64,000 nucleotides of DNA, taken from the NCBI RefSeq assembly GCF_023256195.1, contig NZ_JAGDWX010000023.1:62839-126838 (forward strand). Reading direction: 5' to 3'. Position numbers and translations under genes: made by a program. Below the pieces are notes generated by a model. It did no database searches and was not told the DNA's origin. It saw only the letters and a program-made list of their open reading frames with translations. The DNA is from Acidithiobacillus sp. (lineage in GTDB: Bacteria; Pseudomonadota; Gammaproteobacteria; Acidithiobacillales; Acidithiobacillaceae). Position 1 is the stretch's first letter. Every line of letters begins with the position of its first letter. Below, in pieces: positions 45,698 to 53,749 of the stretch.

Positions 45698-46784
45698 GGC
45701 GCCGGAAACCGGCGCCGCCGGGACCGAAATCGGCGCCGGCATTGAGCCCTAGGCCCACCTCGCGCAGCACCGCGTCGATGCGCTCGTCGTCCTGACCGTA
45801 GCGGCGCAGATCGATCCAAGCGAGATAACCGAACTCCGGGGGCCGAAAACCCAGGGCTGGCAGGTCCGCCGCCAGGCGTGCGGCAAGATAGAGCGCATGG
45901 CCCCGCAGATAGGAGCGGATGCCCTCCAGCCAGGGGCCGCCTTCGCGCCAGGCGGCGATGCCCCCCACCAGGGCCGGCAGCGTGGCGTGCTGGCACTGCG
46001 AGCGTTCCAGTTCCTCCCGCAGGAGACGTCGTGCCTCTTCATCGCCACAACTCAAAAAAGCGCCGCCGAGGCCAGCCATGTTGAAGGCCTTACCGGGCGC
46101 GCTGAGCAGTACCGCTTCGGGCATAAGCCTCGGTAGCGGAGTGTGTGGCAGCTGACTCAGATCCGCGTGGATCTCATCGCTGACCACCCGCACGCCGCGG
46201 CTTCGGCACAGTTCCACCAGGGACGACAATTCCTCGGCACTCCACACCCGGCCTACCGGGTTGTGGGGCGAGCAGAATAGAAGGAGCCGTGTCCCATTCA
46301 GGGCATCGGCCAGTTGCTCCCACGGGATCCGGTAGACGCCCTCGGCATCCGGCTCCAGGGGCAGGGTCCGCAGCCGCCGTCCGTTGCTGCGCACCGCCTG
46401 AAGAAAGGGGGGATAGACGGGCGTCAGGACCAGTACGGTGTCCTCTATCGCGCTGAGGGCGCGGACGGCGGCAAAGAGCGCCGGCACCACACCGCTGGCC
46501 ACCAGGGTCTGCCCCGTTTCCGGTCCCCAGCCGTGCCGCTGTCTCATCCATTGGGAAGCGGCCGTGAGATATTCGTGATCCAGCCAGGGATAACCCAGGA
46601 TGGGATGCTCCAGCCGCCGTCGCAGGGCTTCCAGTACCACCGGTGCCGTGGGCAGATCCATGTCCGCCACCCACATGGGCAGAACCTCGGCACCGAAGCG
46701 TGCCCGCGCCCCATCCCACTTCAGAGAACCGGTACCGTGACGATCCCAGATGCGGTCGAGATCGTCCAAGGCGTCCATCGTCAT
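45612..46784 (-). CDS. ovoB: PLP-dependent C-S lyase of the PatB/MalY type, predicted OvoB
   Basis: Fold-type I PLP enzyme of 390 residues related to cystathionine beta-lyase. The PLP lysine is K232 in LLSAPGKAFNMAGLGGAF. Other landmarks are MWVADMDLPTAP, GYPWLDHEY, CSPHNPVGRVW and VVSDEIHADLS with the cofactor-binding Asp. Its start overlaps the ovoA stop (ATGA), so the pair is co-translated. In ovothiol synthesis a lyase of this family (OvoB) cleaves the sulfoxide made by OvoA to 5-thiohistidine. Without this context it would be called a generic PatB lyase. The 3' end overlaps convergent waaA. Confidence 0.85.
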   Translation of the reverse strand: MTMDALDDLDRIWDRHGTGSLKWDGARARFGAEVLPMWVADMDLPTAPVVLEALRRRLEHPILGYPWLDHEYLTAASQWMRQRHGWGPETGQTLVASGVVPALFAAVRALSAIEDTVLVLTPVYPPFLQAVRSNGRRLRTLPLEPDAEGVYRIPWEQLADALNGTRLLLFCSPHNPVGRVWSAEELSSLVELCRSRGVRVVSDEIHADLSQLPHTPLPRLMPEAVLLSAPGKAFNMAGLGGAFLSCGDEEARRLLREELERSQCQHATLPALVGGIAAWREGGPWLEGIRSYLRGHALYLAARLAADLPALGFRPPEFGYLAWIDLRRYGQDDERIDAVLREVGLGLNAGADFGPGGAGFRRLNFGCPRPLLQAGLDRLQQALDLLSPPA

Positions 46785-48895
46785 GCCGGCAGTCGTTCCC
46801 AGACGGTGACCTCGGCAACGCTGTGCTGGAATTTGCGCGCCGTCTCCCGGATCACGAAGGGCAAATCGCGCGGAAAGCCGGGCCGCAGGCGAAATAGACC
46901 GTCGAGGGCGACGTGTAACCCCCTGAGTGTGCTGAAGTTCTCGCCGTCCTTCTTGAAGCCGCCCAGCCAGTGCTCCTTGGGCGTGAACTCCTCCAGCCAG
47001 GTGTAGGGGGAGCTGATCACCAGCAGACCCCCTGGGCGGATGCGTCCGGCAATGTCCTTCAGGAAGACCTCGGGCTCGCGCAGGCGGTCGATGAGATTGG
47101 CTGCGAGGACCAGATCGAAATCGCGGTGAATGGGCTTGAGATTGCAGGCATCGCCCTGGAAGAACTGCACCCGATGGCTGCATTCCTGCAGACCCAAAGC
47201 CGCCAGGTCCGCCCAATGGTAGCTCTGCAGTTCCCCCTCCTCGACGACGGCGTAGGGAAAACGACCTCGGCTTTGCAGCTGGACTCCTACCTGGATGAAA
47301 CGCGCCGAAAAGTCGATACCCACCACCTCGTCGAAGACTCGAGCCAGCTCGAAGGTGCTGCGCCCCACGGCACAGCCGATGTCCAACGCCCGCCGCCGCG
47401 GACCGTCGCCGAGGGCCTCCAGGGCAAGCCGAGCCATGGCTGCCGGATAGTTGGCCACCTCAAAGTGGCTCGGGCCGTAGTGGAAGTCGCAATACTGCGC
47501 TACCAGGGTGTCGCTCTCGTAGACGGGTACTTGCGGCAGGGGATTATCGGAGCGCACATAGCGAAAGCCAGCATGTTGGAAGAAGTGACGACGGAAGGCG
47601 TAGCGTGCCTCGCGCTGGGTCTCATTGCCGCAACTGATGAAAGAACCCCCTTTGATGAGATTGTGGCGCTGATCGAAGGTGGGGACCGTGAAGTCGTCGT
47701 AGTAGGGATGCACCTCGAAGCCGGGAAAGGGGTAGATGGGTGTTTCCGTCCACTGCCAGACATTCCCCACTACGTCGTAGCAGTCACCGTGACGATAACG
47801 GTCCACAGGGCAGGGCGAGCAGCCTTTGGCCAAGGCGATCTGTCCCGGCGCCTCACGCCAGGCATCGGCATCCGGCAGACCGCTCAGGTCGCGCAAGCGC
47901 CGCCACTCGTCTTCCGTGGGCAGACGCAGTTTTTCACCAGTCTGCGCCGACTTCCAGGCGCAGAAGGCCGCCGCCTCGTGATAATTCACCTCGACGGGCC
48001 AATCCCAGGGCATCGGTCGTAGTTCCGCGATGAGGCGCAGCTGCCACTGACCCCCCTCACTTTGCCAGAAGCTAGGGTGTCGGGCTCCAGCAAAGCGGCG
48101 CCAGGCATCTCCTTCGCTGCCCCACCAGCGGGACTCTCCATAGCCGCCAGCCTCCACGAATTCCAGAAACTCACCGTTGCTGACCAGGTAGCGGCTGGCG
48201 GCAAAATCGCCCAACTCCTGCCGATGTTCCCCGTATTCGTTATCCCAGCCATACAGAGGGCTGTGGCGTTCCTTGCCCAGCCGCACCAGACCGGCGGGGA
48301 TGGGGATGAGCTCATTGCGTGGTGCCGACCGCGTGCTCCCAAGGGGTTCCGGGGCGAATTCGGGAACGGGTCGCACCCGCTCCAGCGGCAGCTGGCGCAT
48401 GAGTACGGAGCTCGTCTCCAGGTGGATGTTCTCGTGCTCGATTCCCATGAGCACGGCCCACCAGGGCGATTCCCAGGTGATGGGCAAGGACAGGGGTAGA
48501 CGACGGATCACCGCGTCCACCATCTCCCGTACTCGTGCACGGTAGGCCCGCACTGCCTCCACCGAGGGCCAGTCGTAGTGGGATTCGTCCAGATCGTCCC
48601 AGGACATCTCATCCACACCGACGGCAAAGATGGATTCCAGGACGGGATCCAGGTGTTCCTCGATGAGACCGGCTACCCGAAATTTATTGGTGAAGAAGGT
48701 CGCCGTGTGACCGAAGTAGAAGATCAGCGGGTGGCGCAGACTGATGGCCTTTTCGTACCAGGCACGATCGTCGGCGAGGTGCTCGAAAAGGCGTTCGTAA
48801 CGGGAAAAACCGTTGTGGAAAAGCCGCCGTATCTCCTCACGTTTTTGCTCTGCATCGGTGCCATCCAGGCGCAGTGCGCCCACAGATTCGGACAT
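46781..48895 (-). CDS. ovoA: Ovothiol synthase OvoA: 5-histidylcysteine sulfoxide synthase fused to methyltransferase
   Basis: Non-haem iron enzyme joining cysteine to C5 of histidine with oxygen, carrying the N-methyltransferase that finishes ovothiol A. It has 704 residues. A DinB-like helical domain comes first, with the iron ligands H63 (FYFGHTATFF) and H154/H158 (GIEHENIHLE). An FGE-sulfatase-type domain follows (about 195-450, LRLPTEDEWRRL, GNVWQWTETPIYPFPGFEV, YYDDFTVPTFD, KGGSFISCGNE). A SAM methyltransferase domain is last (about 465-704, ALDIGCAVGRSTFELA, VVGIDFSARFI). The fused methyltransferase and the Tyr-rich YYDDFTVPTFD region distinguish OvoA from EgtB. AGGAGG lies eight bases before the ATG. 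Confidence 0.93.
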   Translation of the reverse strand: MSESVGALRLDGTDAEQKREEIRRLFHNGFSRYERLFEHLADDRAWYEKAISLRHPLIFYFGHTATFFTNKFRVAGLIEEHLDPVLESIFAVGVDEMSWDDLDESHYDWPSVEAVRAYRARVREMVDAVIRRLPLSLPITWESPWWAVLMGIEHENIHLETSSVLMRQLPLERVRPVPEFAPEPLGSTRSAPRNELIPIPAGLVRLGKERHSPLYGWDNEYGEHRQELGDFAASRYLVSNGEFLEFVEAGGYGESRWWGSEGDAWRRFAGARHPSFWQSEGGQWQLRLIAELRPMPWDWPVEVNYHEAAAFCAWKSAQTGEKLRLPTEDEWRRLRDLSGLPDADAWREAPGQIALAKGCSPCPVDRYRHGDCYDVVGNVWQWTETPIYPFPGFEVHPYYDDFTVPTFDQRHNLIKGGSFISCGNETQREARYAFRRHFFQHAGFRYVRSDNPLPQVPVYESDTLVAQYCDFHYGPSHFEVANYPAAMARLALEALGDGPRRRALDIGCAVGRSTFELARVFDEVVGIDFSARFIQVGVQLQSRGRFPYAVVEEGELQSYHWADLAALGLQECSHRVQFFQGDACNLKPIHRDFDLVLAANLIDRLREPEVFLKDIAGRIRPGGLLVISSPYTWLEEFTPKEHWLGGFKKDGENFSTLRGLHVALDGLFRLRPGFPRDLPFVIRETARKFQHSVAEVTVWERLPA

Positions 48896-48923
48896 GAAAC
48901 CATCCTCCTGTCGGTTCCCTGCC

Positions 48924-48953
48924 AGTATATCACAGGATACCGTCCGGTCGGAC
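48924..48953 (-). promoter_or_regulatory. ovoA promoter with an inverted repeat over the -35 region
   Basis: On the minus strand TATACT (48924-48929) is a good -10, about 30 bases before the ribosome site. The -35 position has only a poor match (TCCGAC at 48947-48952). That segment is covered by a perfect inverted repeat, GTCCG-AC-CGGAC (48942-48953). A weak -35 overlapped by a palindrome suggests activator or repressor control. The regulator is unknown. Confidence 0.5.
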
Positions 48954-48967
48954 AGCCCGCCGTCATT

Positions 48968-48991
48968 GAAAAACCCCGCACGGGGCGGGGT
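48968..48991 (-). terminator. Intrinsic terminator after the phosphate transporter
   Basis: On the minus strand ACCCCGC and GCGGGGT pair around a CCCGT loop and are followed by TTTTC. It lies about 25 bases beyond the transporter stop and upstream of the ovoA promoter, insulating ovoAB from the transporter transcript. Confidence 0.85.
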
Positions 48992-49016
48992 CGCAGGGCA
49001 CTTTGTGGATGGCGTC

Positions 49017-50414
49017 TTAGACGTGGACGGGTTGACTGCCGGGTCCCGGCACCACATTGTCCTCGCCGCTGATATCTTCGAGGGTGCGGCCGGAGGGTTC
49101 TTTGAGGCAGAAGGCGGTGAGAAGGAGTCCGGCGAGGGCGAAGAAGAAAGTGACCATGAGGGTGCCGTGGAGGCCAAACTTGGCCAGGAGGATGGGGAAG
49201 ACCAGGGCACCGAGGAAGGCGCCGACCTTGGCGGTACCGGCGGAGAGGCCGTGGCCGGTGGTGCGGAGGTTGACTGGGAAGACTTCGCCGGCCAGCACGA
49301 AGGTGGTGGTGTTGGGGCCGTATTCGGCGAAGAAGTAGGACAGGCCATAGAGGACCAGGAAGACGGCAATGGACTGGGTCAGGATGGGGAAGGCGCCGAT
49401 GAGCAGGAACATCAGGCCCATCATGAAAAAGCCCAGCATCTGCAGGGTCTTGTGACCGACCCGATCGATGGTGAAGGCGGCCAGGAAGTAGCCCGGCACG
49501 GCGGCGACGGCAAAGACGATGAGGCTCAGCGCGGTGCTCTGGATGACGTCGGCGTGGGGGGCGAGGTGATGCATGACCATGGGGGTGGAGATGGTGTTGC
49601 CGTAGTAGGCGTAGTCGAACATGAACCAAGAGCCGGCGGTACCCAGCAGGGTGAGCCAGTACTTGGACAGGGGCTGCTTGACGATCTTGTCGCTCTTGTT
49701 GGCGACGGCGGTGCCGAGGCTGAAGGAGGCCAGCTGGCGCTCGGCGGTGGCGCTATCGCCCTTGACGCGGGCGAGCCAGCGTGGGGATTCCGGGAGGGTA
49801 CGGCGGATGTAGATGACGGCCATGGCGGGCAGGGCGCCGAGACCCAGCATCAGGCGCCAGGCGGTATCGTGGTCCATACCGGCGGCGAGGAGGGTGAGGG
49901 CGACGACAGGGCCCATGACGAGGCCGATGGCCTGAGCGGAGAAGACCAGGGACACCATGCGGCCGCGGGATTTGGCGTTGGCGTACTCCGACATGAGCAC
50001 GGCGGACATGGGATAATCGCCGCCGATACCAAGACCGAGGATGACGCGGGCGATGAGCAGGACGGTGACATTGGGCGCGACGGCGGAGAGCAGGGCGCCA
50101 ATGGTCATGAGGATGGCCTCCAGACCGTACACCTTCTTGCGCCCGAGCTTGTCGGCGAGGATGCCGAAAAAGTAGGCGCCGACGAAGGTCGCGATAAGGG
50201 AGATGGAGCCGATGAGGCCCACCTCGGAGGCACTGAGGTGCCATTCGGCCTTGATGAGGACAAGAGCCGTGCCGATGATGAAGAGATCGTAAGCCGAAGT
50301 GAAGAAGCCCATGGAGGCCGCCCACATGGCCTTGAGGTGGAAGGGACTGAAACTTGCCGTATTGAGGGCGTCGGCAACGGTGCTTTCACGCACGCTGCTG
50401 GATGCGGATGCCAT
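49017..50414 (-). CDS. MFS phosphate transporter of the PHS (Pho84-like) family
   Basis: Twelve-helix major facilitator of 465 residues, predicted to import phosphate with protons. The PHS-family pattern is clear: GLGIGGDYPMSAVLMSEYA in the first half (helix 4 region), the MFS loop ILADKLGRKKVYG, WFMFDYAYYGNTISTP after the central loop, and FAEYGPNTTTFVLAGEVFPVNLRTTGHG in helix 10-11. Pho84-type transporters share these blocks. The tandem Pho box upstream and AAGGAG before the ATG fit phosphate-starvation induction. A sugar or acid transporter of the same superfamily is the less likely alternative. Confidence 0.88.
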   Translation of the reverse strand: MASASSSVRESTVADALNTASFSPFHLKAMWAASMGFFTSAYDLFIIGTALVLIKAEWHLSASEVGLIGSISLIATFVGAYFFGILADKLGRKKVYGLEAILMTIGALLSAVAPNVTVLLIARVILGLGIGGDYPMSAVLMSEYANAKSRGRMVSLVFSAQAIGLVMGPVVALTLLAAGMDHDTAWRLMLGLGALPAMAVIYIRRTLPESPRWLARVKGDSATAERQLASFSLGTAVANKSDKIVKQPLSKYWLTLLGTAGSWFMFDYAYYGNTISTPMVMHHLAPHADVIQSTALSLIVFAVAAVPGYFLAAFTIDRVGHKTLQMLGFFMMGLMFLLIGAFPILTQSIAVFLVLYGLSYFFAEYGPNTTTFVLAGEVFPVNLRTTGHGLSAGTAKVGAFLGALVFPILLAKFGLHGTLMVTFFFALAGLLLTAFCLKEPSGRTLEDISGEDNVVPGPGSQPVHV

Positions 50415-50470
50415 GACGAAACTCCTTGCTTTGCGGTGGATTTTGGTGCTGCGATCCTATCCTAACAAAG

Positions 50471-50514
50471 CAATGTGACACTTTTATGAAGTTTTTATGA
50501 CAATTTCATGACAA
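50471..50514 (-). promoter_or_regulatory. Tandem Pho box (four 11-base repeats)
   Basis: On the minus strand four consecutive 11-mers read TTGTCAT-GAAA, TTGTCAT-AAAA, ACTTCAT-AAAA and GTGTCAC-ATTG. This is the seven-plus-four periodicity of PhoB sites (CTGTCAT-AWAW), here as two boxes in tandem with no phase slip. It fills the space between the trmL stop and the transporter promoter. TAGGAT at 50456-50461 is a reasonable -10. Confidence 0.9.
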
Positions 50515-50516
50515 AA

Positions 50517-51023
50517 TTAGCCGCCGCCGACGTAGCCCTGTTGCCGCCAAGCCTCGAAGACGGCTACGGCGACGCTGTTGGCGAGATTCATGCTGCGGCT
50601 GCCGGGCCGCATGGGCAGGCGCAGTCTCTGCTCCGGCGCAAACTCCTGCAGCAGATCGGGTGGCAGACCCCGCGTCTCCGGACCGAAGAGAAAGACATCG
50701 CCCGGACGGAAGCGAGCCGCGGCGAAGCTGCCCGGTTCCGCCTTGGTGGTAAAGGCCAGGACGCGACGGTTGCCCAGTGCGCGTCGACACGCGGGCCACT
50801 GGGCATGGCGCCGCACGGTGGCAAACTCCCAGTAGTCCAGACCGGCACGGCGCAGACGCGCATCGTCCCAGGCGAAACCCAGGGGCTCGATCAGATGCAG
50901 GACGACTCCGGTATTGGCGCAGAGGCGGATGACATTGCCGGTATTGGGGGGGATTTCCGGCTCGAAGAGTACGACGTCCAGCCAGGATTCCGCCTCGGCT
51001 TCGGCGTGGGCTTCAGGTGGCAC
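50517..51023 (-). CDS. trmL: tRNA (cytidine(34)-2'-O)-methyltransferase (SPOUT family)
   Basis: Methylates the wobble base of two leucine tRNAs in E. coli. It has 168 residues with the SPOUT knot motifs [23 protein letters not shown] at the N-terminus, [11 protein letters not shown], and [26 protein letters not shown] at the C-terminus. The start is GTG and overlaps the comF end by 11 bases. A short Glu/Ala-rich N-terminal extension of about 13 residues precedes the domain. Confidence 0.93.
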   Translation of the reverse strand: MPPEAHAEAEAESWLDVVLFEPEIPPNTGNVIRLCANTGVVLHLIEPLGFAWDDARLRRAGLDYWEFATVRRHAQWPACRRALGNRRVLAFTTKAEPGSFAAARFRPGDVFLFGPETRGLPPDLLQEFAPEQRLRLPMRPGSRSMNLANSVAVAVFEAWRQQGYVGGG

Positions 51024-51744
51024 GGGCGAGGATCCAAGTGTCGATACGTTCCACTCCCGCGGCGCGCAGCACTTGGGCGATCTCCTGCAGGGTGCTGCCC
51101 GTGGTCAGGACGTCGTCGACGATGGCGACGTGGGTCGGCGGCCTGCCACGCAGGCAGAAGGCGCCGCGCAGGTTTTCCAGGCGGGCTGCCTTGCTCATCC
51201 CGACCTGGTGCGGGGTATTGCGCCGACGCTGCACATGTGCACGCACCGGGATACCGTAACGGTGCCCCCAATGGCGCGCCAGCAGTTCGCTCTGGTTGAA
51301 TCCACGCTCCCGCAGCCGCGCCCGATGCAGCGGGACCGGAATCAGACAGGCGGGTCGAGAAGGGGGCTGGGATCCCATGGCAGCGACCCAGGCGGCGGCG
51401 AGCGGCCGCGTCCAGTCGAGGCGGTCGCCAAATTTCCAGGCACTGATGGCGGTGTCCAGGGGCGTGTCGTAGACGAAGGGCGTGAAACAGTAATCCCAGG
51501 CTGGCGCCTCGAGCGCACAGACCGGGCAATCGCCGTTGGCCGCCACGGGCAGAGCGCAGTAGGCGCAACGGTCCTCCCGCAGACGCGGCCAGTCGCCGAG
51601 GCAGGCCGCGCACAGAGCGGCTCCGGGCGCGTCGCAGGAACGGCAGCGCTCCGGCAGCAGCCAATCCAGAAGCCGCGCCGAGCCATCCCGCCAAAGGCGA
51701 CGGCCCCTGTCCCGACTCGCCGCAACGATCCCCGCGAAATCCAT
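51013..51744 (-). CDS. comF: ComF family phosphoribosyltransferase-like protein
   Basis: ComF/GntX family, linked to DNA uptake and use of DNA in some bacteria. From ATG 51744 ([14 protein letters not shown]) it has 243 residues. A double zinc-ribbon of cysteines comes first ([19 protein letters not shown], then CAYC and CPVC), followed by a phosphoribosyltransferase domain with [22 protein letters not shown] and the PRPP loop [17 protein letters not shown] prefer this start because GGAG lies seven bases upstream and a longer version would run into the divergent bioF promoter. Confidence 0.9.
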   Translation of the reverse strand: MDFAGIVAASRDRGRRLWRDGSARLLDWLLPERCRSCDAPGAALCAACLGDWPRLREDRCAYCALPVAANGDCPVCALEAPAWDYCFTPFVYDTPLDTAISAWKFGDRLDWTRPLAAAWVAAMGSQPPSRPACLIPVPLHRARLRERGFNQSELLARHWGHRYGIPVRAHVQRRRNTPHQVGMSKAARLENLRGAFCLRGRPPTHVAIVDDVLTTGSTLQEIAQVLRAAGVERIDTWILARAT

Positions 51745-51793
51745 ACCGACTCCAGGCTGGACGACGTTCGGATTGTGGCGGCAGCAGCGCACG

Positions 51794-51823
51794 TTGACAA
51801 GGCATTGTTCCCGTCCCTATAAG
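51794..51823 (+). promoter_or_regulatory. bioF operon promoter with almost no leader
   Basis: A perfect TTGACA (51794-51799) and TATAAG (51818-51823) are 18 bases apart (17 if read as CTATAA). The predicted transcript start, about 7 bases after the -10, falls at or within a base or two of the bioF ATG (51831). A leaderless mRNA is therefore predicted. I see no BirA-type operator palindrome. Confidence 0.7.
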
Positions 51824-51830
51824 GGCAGGG

Positions 51831-53003
51831 ATGGAAAGCTTGGCGCAAAAGTGGCAGATAGAGCAGCAGCATTGGCGTGCCGAGGGCCTCACCCGCAGTC
51901 TCGAGGCCCTCGATCGAGCCGGTAATGAGGGTCTGCATTTTCGCGATGCCTGCGGCCGCGAGCTGCTTTCCTTCGCCAGCAACGACTATCTGGCCCTGTC
52001 GGGGCACCCGAATCTGCGCCGCGCGGCCGTCGCCGAACTCGCTCGCAGCGGGGTCGGATCCGGCGCTGCTCCGCTCCTGGGGGGCGAGCGTCCCGTCCAT
52101 GCTGCCCTGGCCGAGGCCTTGGCCGCCTGGCTGGGGGAAGAGGCAGTGCTGCTCTTCGGTAGCGGCTACCTGGCCAATCTCGGTCTGGTGCAGGCCCTGG
52201 TGGGGCGCAAGGACCGTCTCTATGCCGACCGCCTCAATCACGCCTCCCTGGTAGATGCGGCGCGGCTCTGTGGTGCGCGTCTGATTCGTTATCGCCACGG
52301 CGACCCCGAGGATCTGGCCCATCGCCTGCGCCAGGGCGGTAGCGGCCGTGCTTGGATCCTCAGCGACGGTGTCTTCAGCATGGACGGCGATGTCGCGCCC
52401 TTGCCGGAGCTCTTGGACCTCGCACGGCAGCACGAGGCGGTGCTGATCCTGGACGAGGCCCATGCCTTTGGCGTTCTGGGTGCATCGGGCCGGGGATCCT
52501 TGGCCCACTTCGGTATCGAGCAGCCTGGGCCATTGCTGCGCATGGGCACCCTGGGTAAGGCCTTCGGGGTCTACGGAGCCTTTGTCGCCGGTCCGCAGTG
52601 GCTGGTGGATGTGTTGCGCCAGCGTGCCCGCAGCTTCGTCTACCACACGGCGTTGCCAGCCGCTCTGGCAGCAGCCAGCCTCGCGGCTCTGGAGCTGCTG
52701 CGCGACGCCGAGGCAGAGCGCCGGCATCTACTCGCCCTGCGCCACGCCCTGCGCGAGGCTCTGCCCCAAGGCCAGTGGCTGCCCAGCGACAGTCCCATCC
52801 AGGCGCTGCTGCTGGGCGACAATGCGCGCGCCCTTGCCCTGTCCGCAAGATTGCGGGAGGTAGGCTTCTATTGCCCGGCGGTGCGCCCGCCAACGGTACC
52901 GCCGCACAGTGCACGCCTGCGCATCACCCTCTCGGCAGGTCACAGCACCGCCGACATCGGCGCCCTGGCCAAGGCTCTGAATACGGCGCTGGCGGCCTTG
53001 TGA
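51831..53003 (+). CDS. bioF: 8-amino-7-oxononanoate synthase
   Basis: PLP enzyme condensing pimeloyl-ACP or -CoA with L-alanine in biotin synthesis. It has 390 residues. Motifs are LLSFASNDYLALSGHP, GVGSGAAPLLGG, ADRLNHASLVDAARL, the PLP-binding block LILDEAHAFGVLGASGRG and the catalytic lysine in MGTLGKAFGVYGAF. First gene of bioF-bioH-bioC-bioD. Its stop overlaps the bioH start (GTGA). Confidence 0.97.
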   Translation: MESLAQKWQIEQQHWRAEGLTRSLEALDRAGNEGLHFRDACGRELLSFASNDYLALSGHPNLRRAAVAELARSGVGSGAAPLLGGERPVHAALAEALAAWLGEEAVLLFGSGYLANLGLVQALVGRKDRLYADRLNHASLVDAARLCGARLIRYRHGDPEDLAHRLRQGGSGRAWILSDGVFSMDGDVAPLPELLDLARQHEAVLILDEAHAFGVLGASGRGSLAHFGIEQPGPLLRMGTLGKAFGVYGAFVAGPQWLVDVLRQRARSFVYHTALPAALAAASLAALELLRDAEAERRHLLALRHALREALPQGQWLPSDSPIQALLLGDNARALALSARLREVGFYCPAVRPPTVPPHSARLRITLSAGHSTADIGALAKALNTALAAL

Positions 53004-53749
53004 CCTGGGCCCAGCATATCTGCGGCGAGGGGCCGCCGCTCATCCTGCTGCACGGCTGGGGCATGGAGAGTCGGATCTTCGGGCCCTGGTTGCCGCAGTT
53101 GGCGAGCCATTTCACCTGCATCTGCCTGGATCTTCCCGGTCACGGTGCCTCGTCCTGTGCCGCCGGGCTGTTCTGGGACCGCAGCCTGGACGAACTGGCG
53201 CAGATCCTCGCCGCCTGGTCTCGCCCTCACCTCTTGGGCTGGTCTCTGGGCGGCCTGCTGGCTCTGGGCCTGGCCCTGCGACAGCCGCTGAACCTGGCCA
53301 GTCTGCAGCTCGTGGCTAGCTCACCCTGCTTTGTCCAGCGGCCCGACTGGCCCAGCGCTTTGCCCGAGGCCACCCTGGCCGAATTCGCCGAGCGTCTGTG
53401 TAGGGATCCTTCCGCCACCCGCCAACGCTTCCTCGCCTTGCAGATTCTGGGCGATCCGGCGGCCCGGGCGCGTCTGCCGGATACGCGGCAGTGGCCCCTC
53501 CCAGACCGCCGGTGCCTGCAGGGTGGGCTGGATATTCTGGCGACCCAGGATCTGCGCTCGATCCTGCGACCGCTGGATTATCCGGTGACGATCCTGCAGG
53601 GTGGGCGGGACCGTATCGTCCCCCCGGCGGCGGCCGCTATGGCGGCGGCGTTGGGGGCGCGCTATGGTTTGTTGGCCGATGCCGGCCACGCCCCCTTTCT
53701 GTCGGACCCGGTGGCCTGCAGCCGCTACCTGCTGGAGATTTTATCGTGA
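53000..53749 (+). CDS. bioH: Pimeloyl-[acyl-carrier protein] methyl ester esterase
   Basis: Alpha/beta hydrolase that removes the methyl group at the end of pimeloyl chain synthesis. It has 249 residues from a GTG start. The catalytic serine is in LLGWSLGGLLALGLA, the Asp in GGRDRIVPP and the His in DAGHAPFLSDP. The oxyanion loop is LILLHGWGMESRIF. It is coupled by GTGA overlaps to both bioF and bioC, which supports BioH rather than an unrelated esterase. Confidence 0.93.
   Translation: MTWAQHICGEGPPLILLHGWGMESRIFGPWLPQLASHFTCICLDLPGHGASSCAAGLFWDRSLDELAQILAAWSRPHLLGWSLGGLLALGLALRQPLNLASLQLVASSPCFVQRPDWPSALPEATLAEFAERLCRDPSATRQRFLALQILGDPAARARLPDTRQWPLPDRRCLQGGLDILATQDLRSILRPLDYPVTILQGGRDRIVPPAAAAMAAALGARYGLLADAGHAPFLSDPVACSRYLLEILS

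Noticed and set aside
46781-48895. OvoA protein as the ergothioneine enzyme EgtB.
   Set aside because: EgtB lacks a fused C-terminal methyltransferase and no egtD is adjacent; the length and the YYDDFTVPTFD region fit OvoA.
48813-50465. A 550-codon open frame on the plus strand, antisense to the phosphate transporter and the ovoA start.
   Set aside because: It is a G+C-driven shadow: its composition is extremely Gly/Asp/Glu/Val-rich with no domain, while the minus strand encodes a clear 12-helix PHS transporter.
51740-51840. A BirA operator or biotin-responsive element at the bioF promoter.
   Set aside because: No TTGTAAAC-type palindrome is visible.
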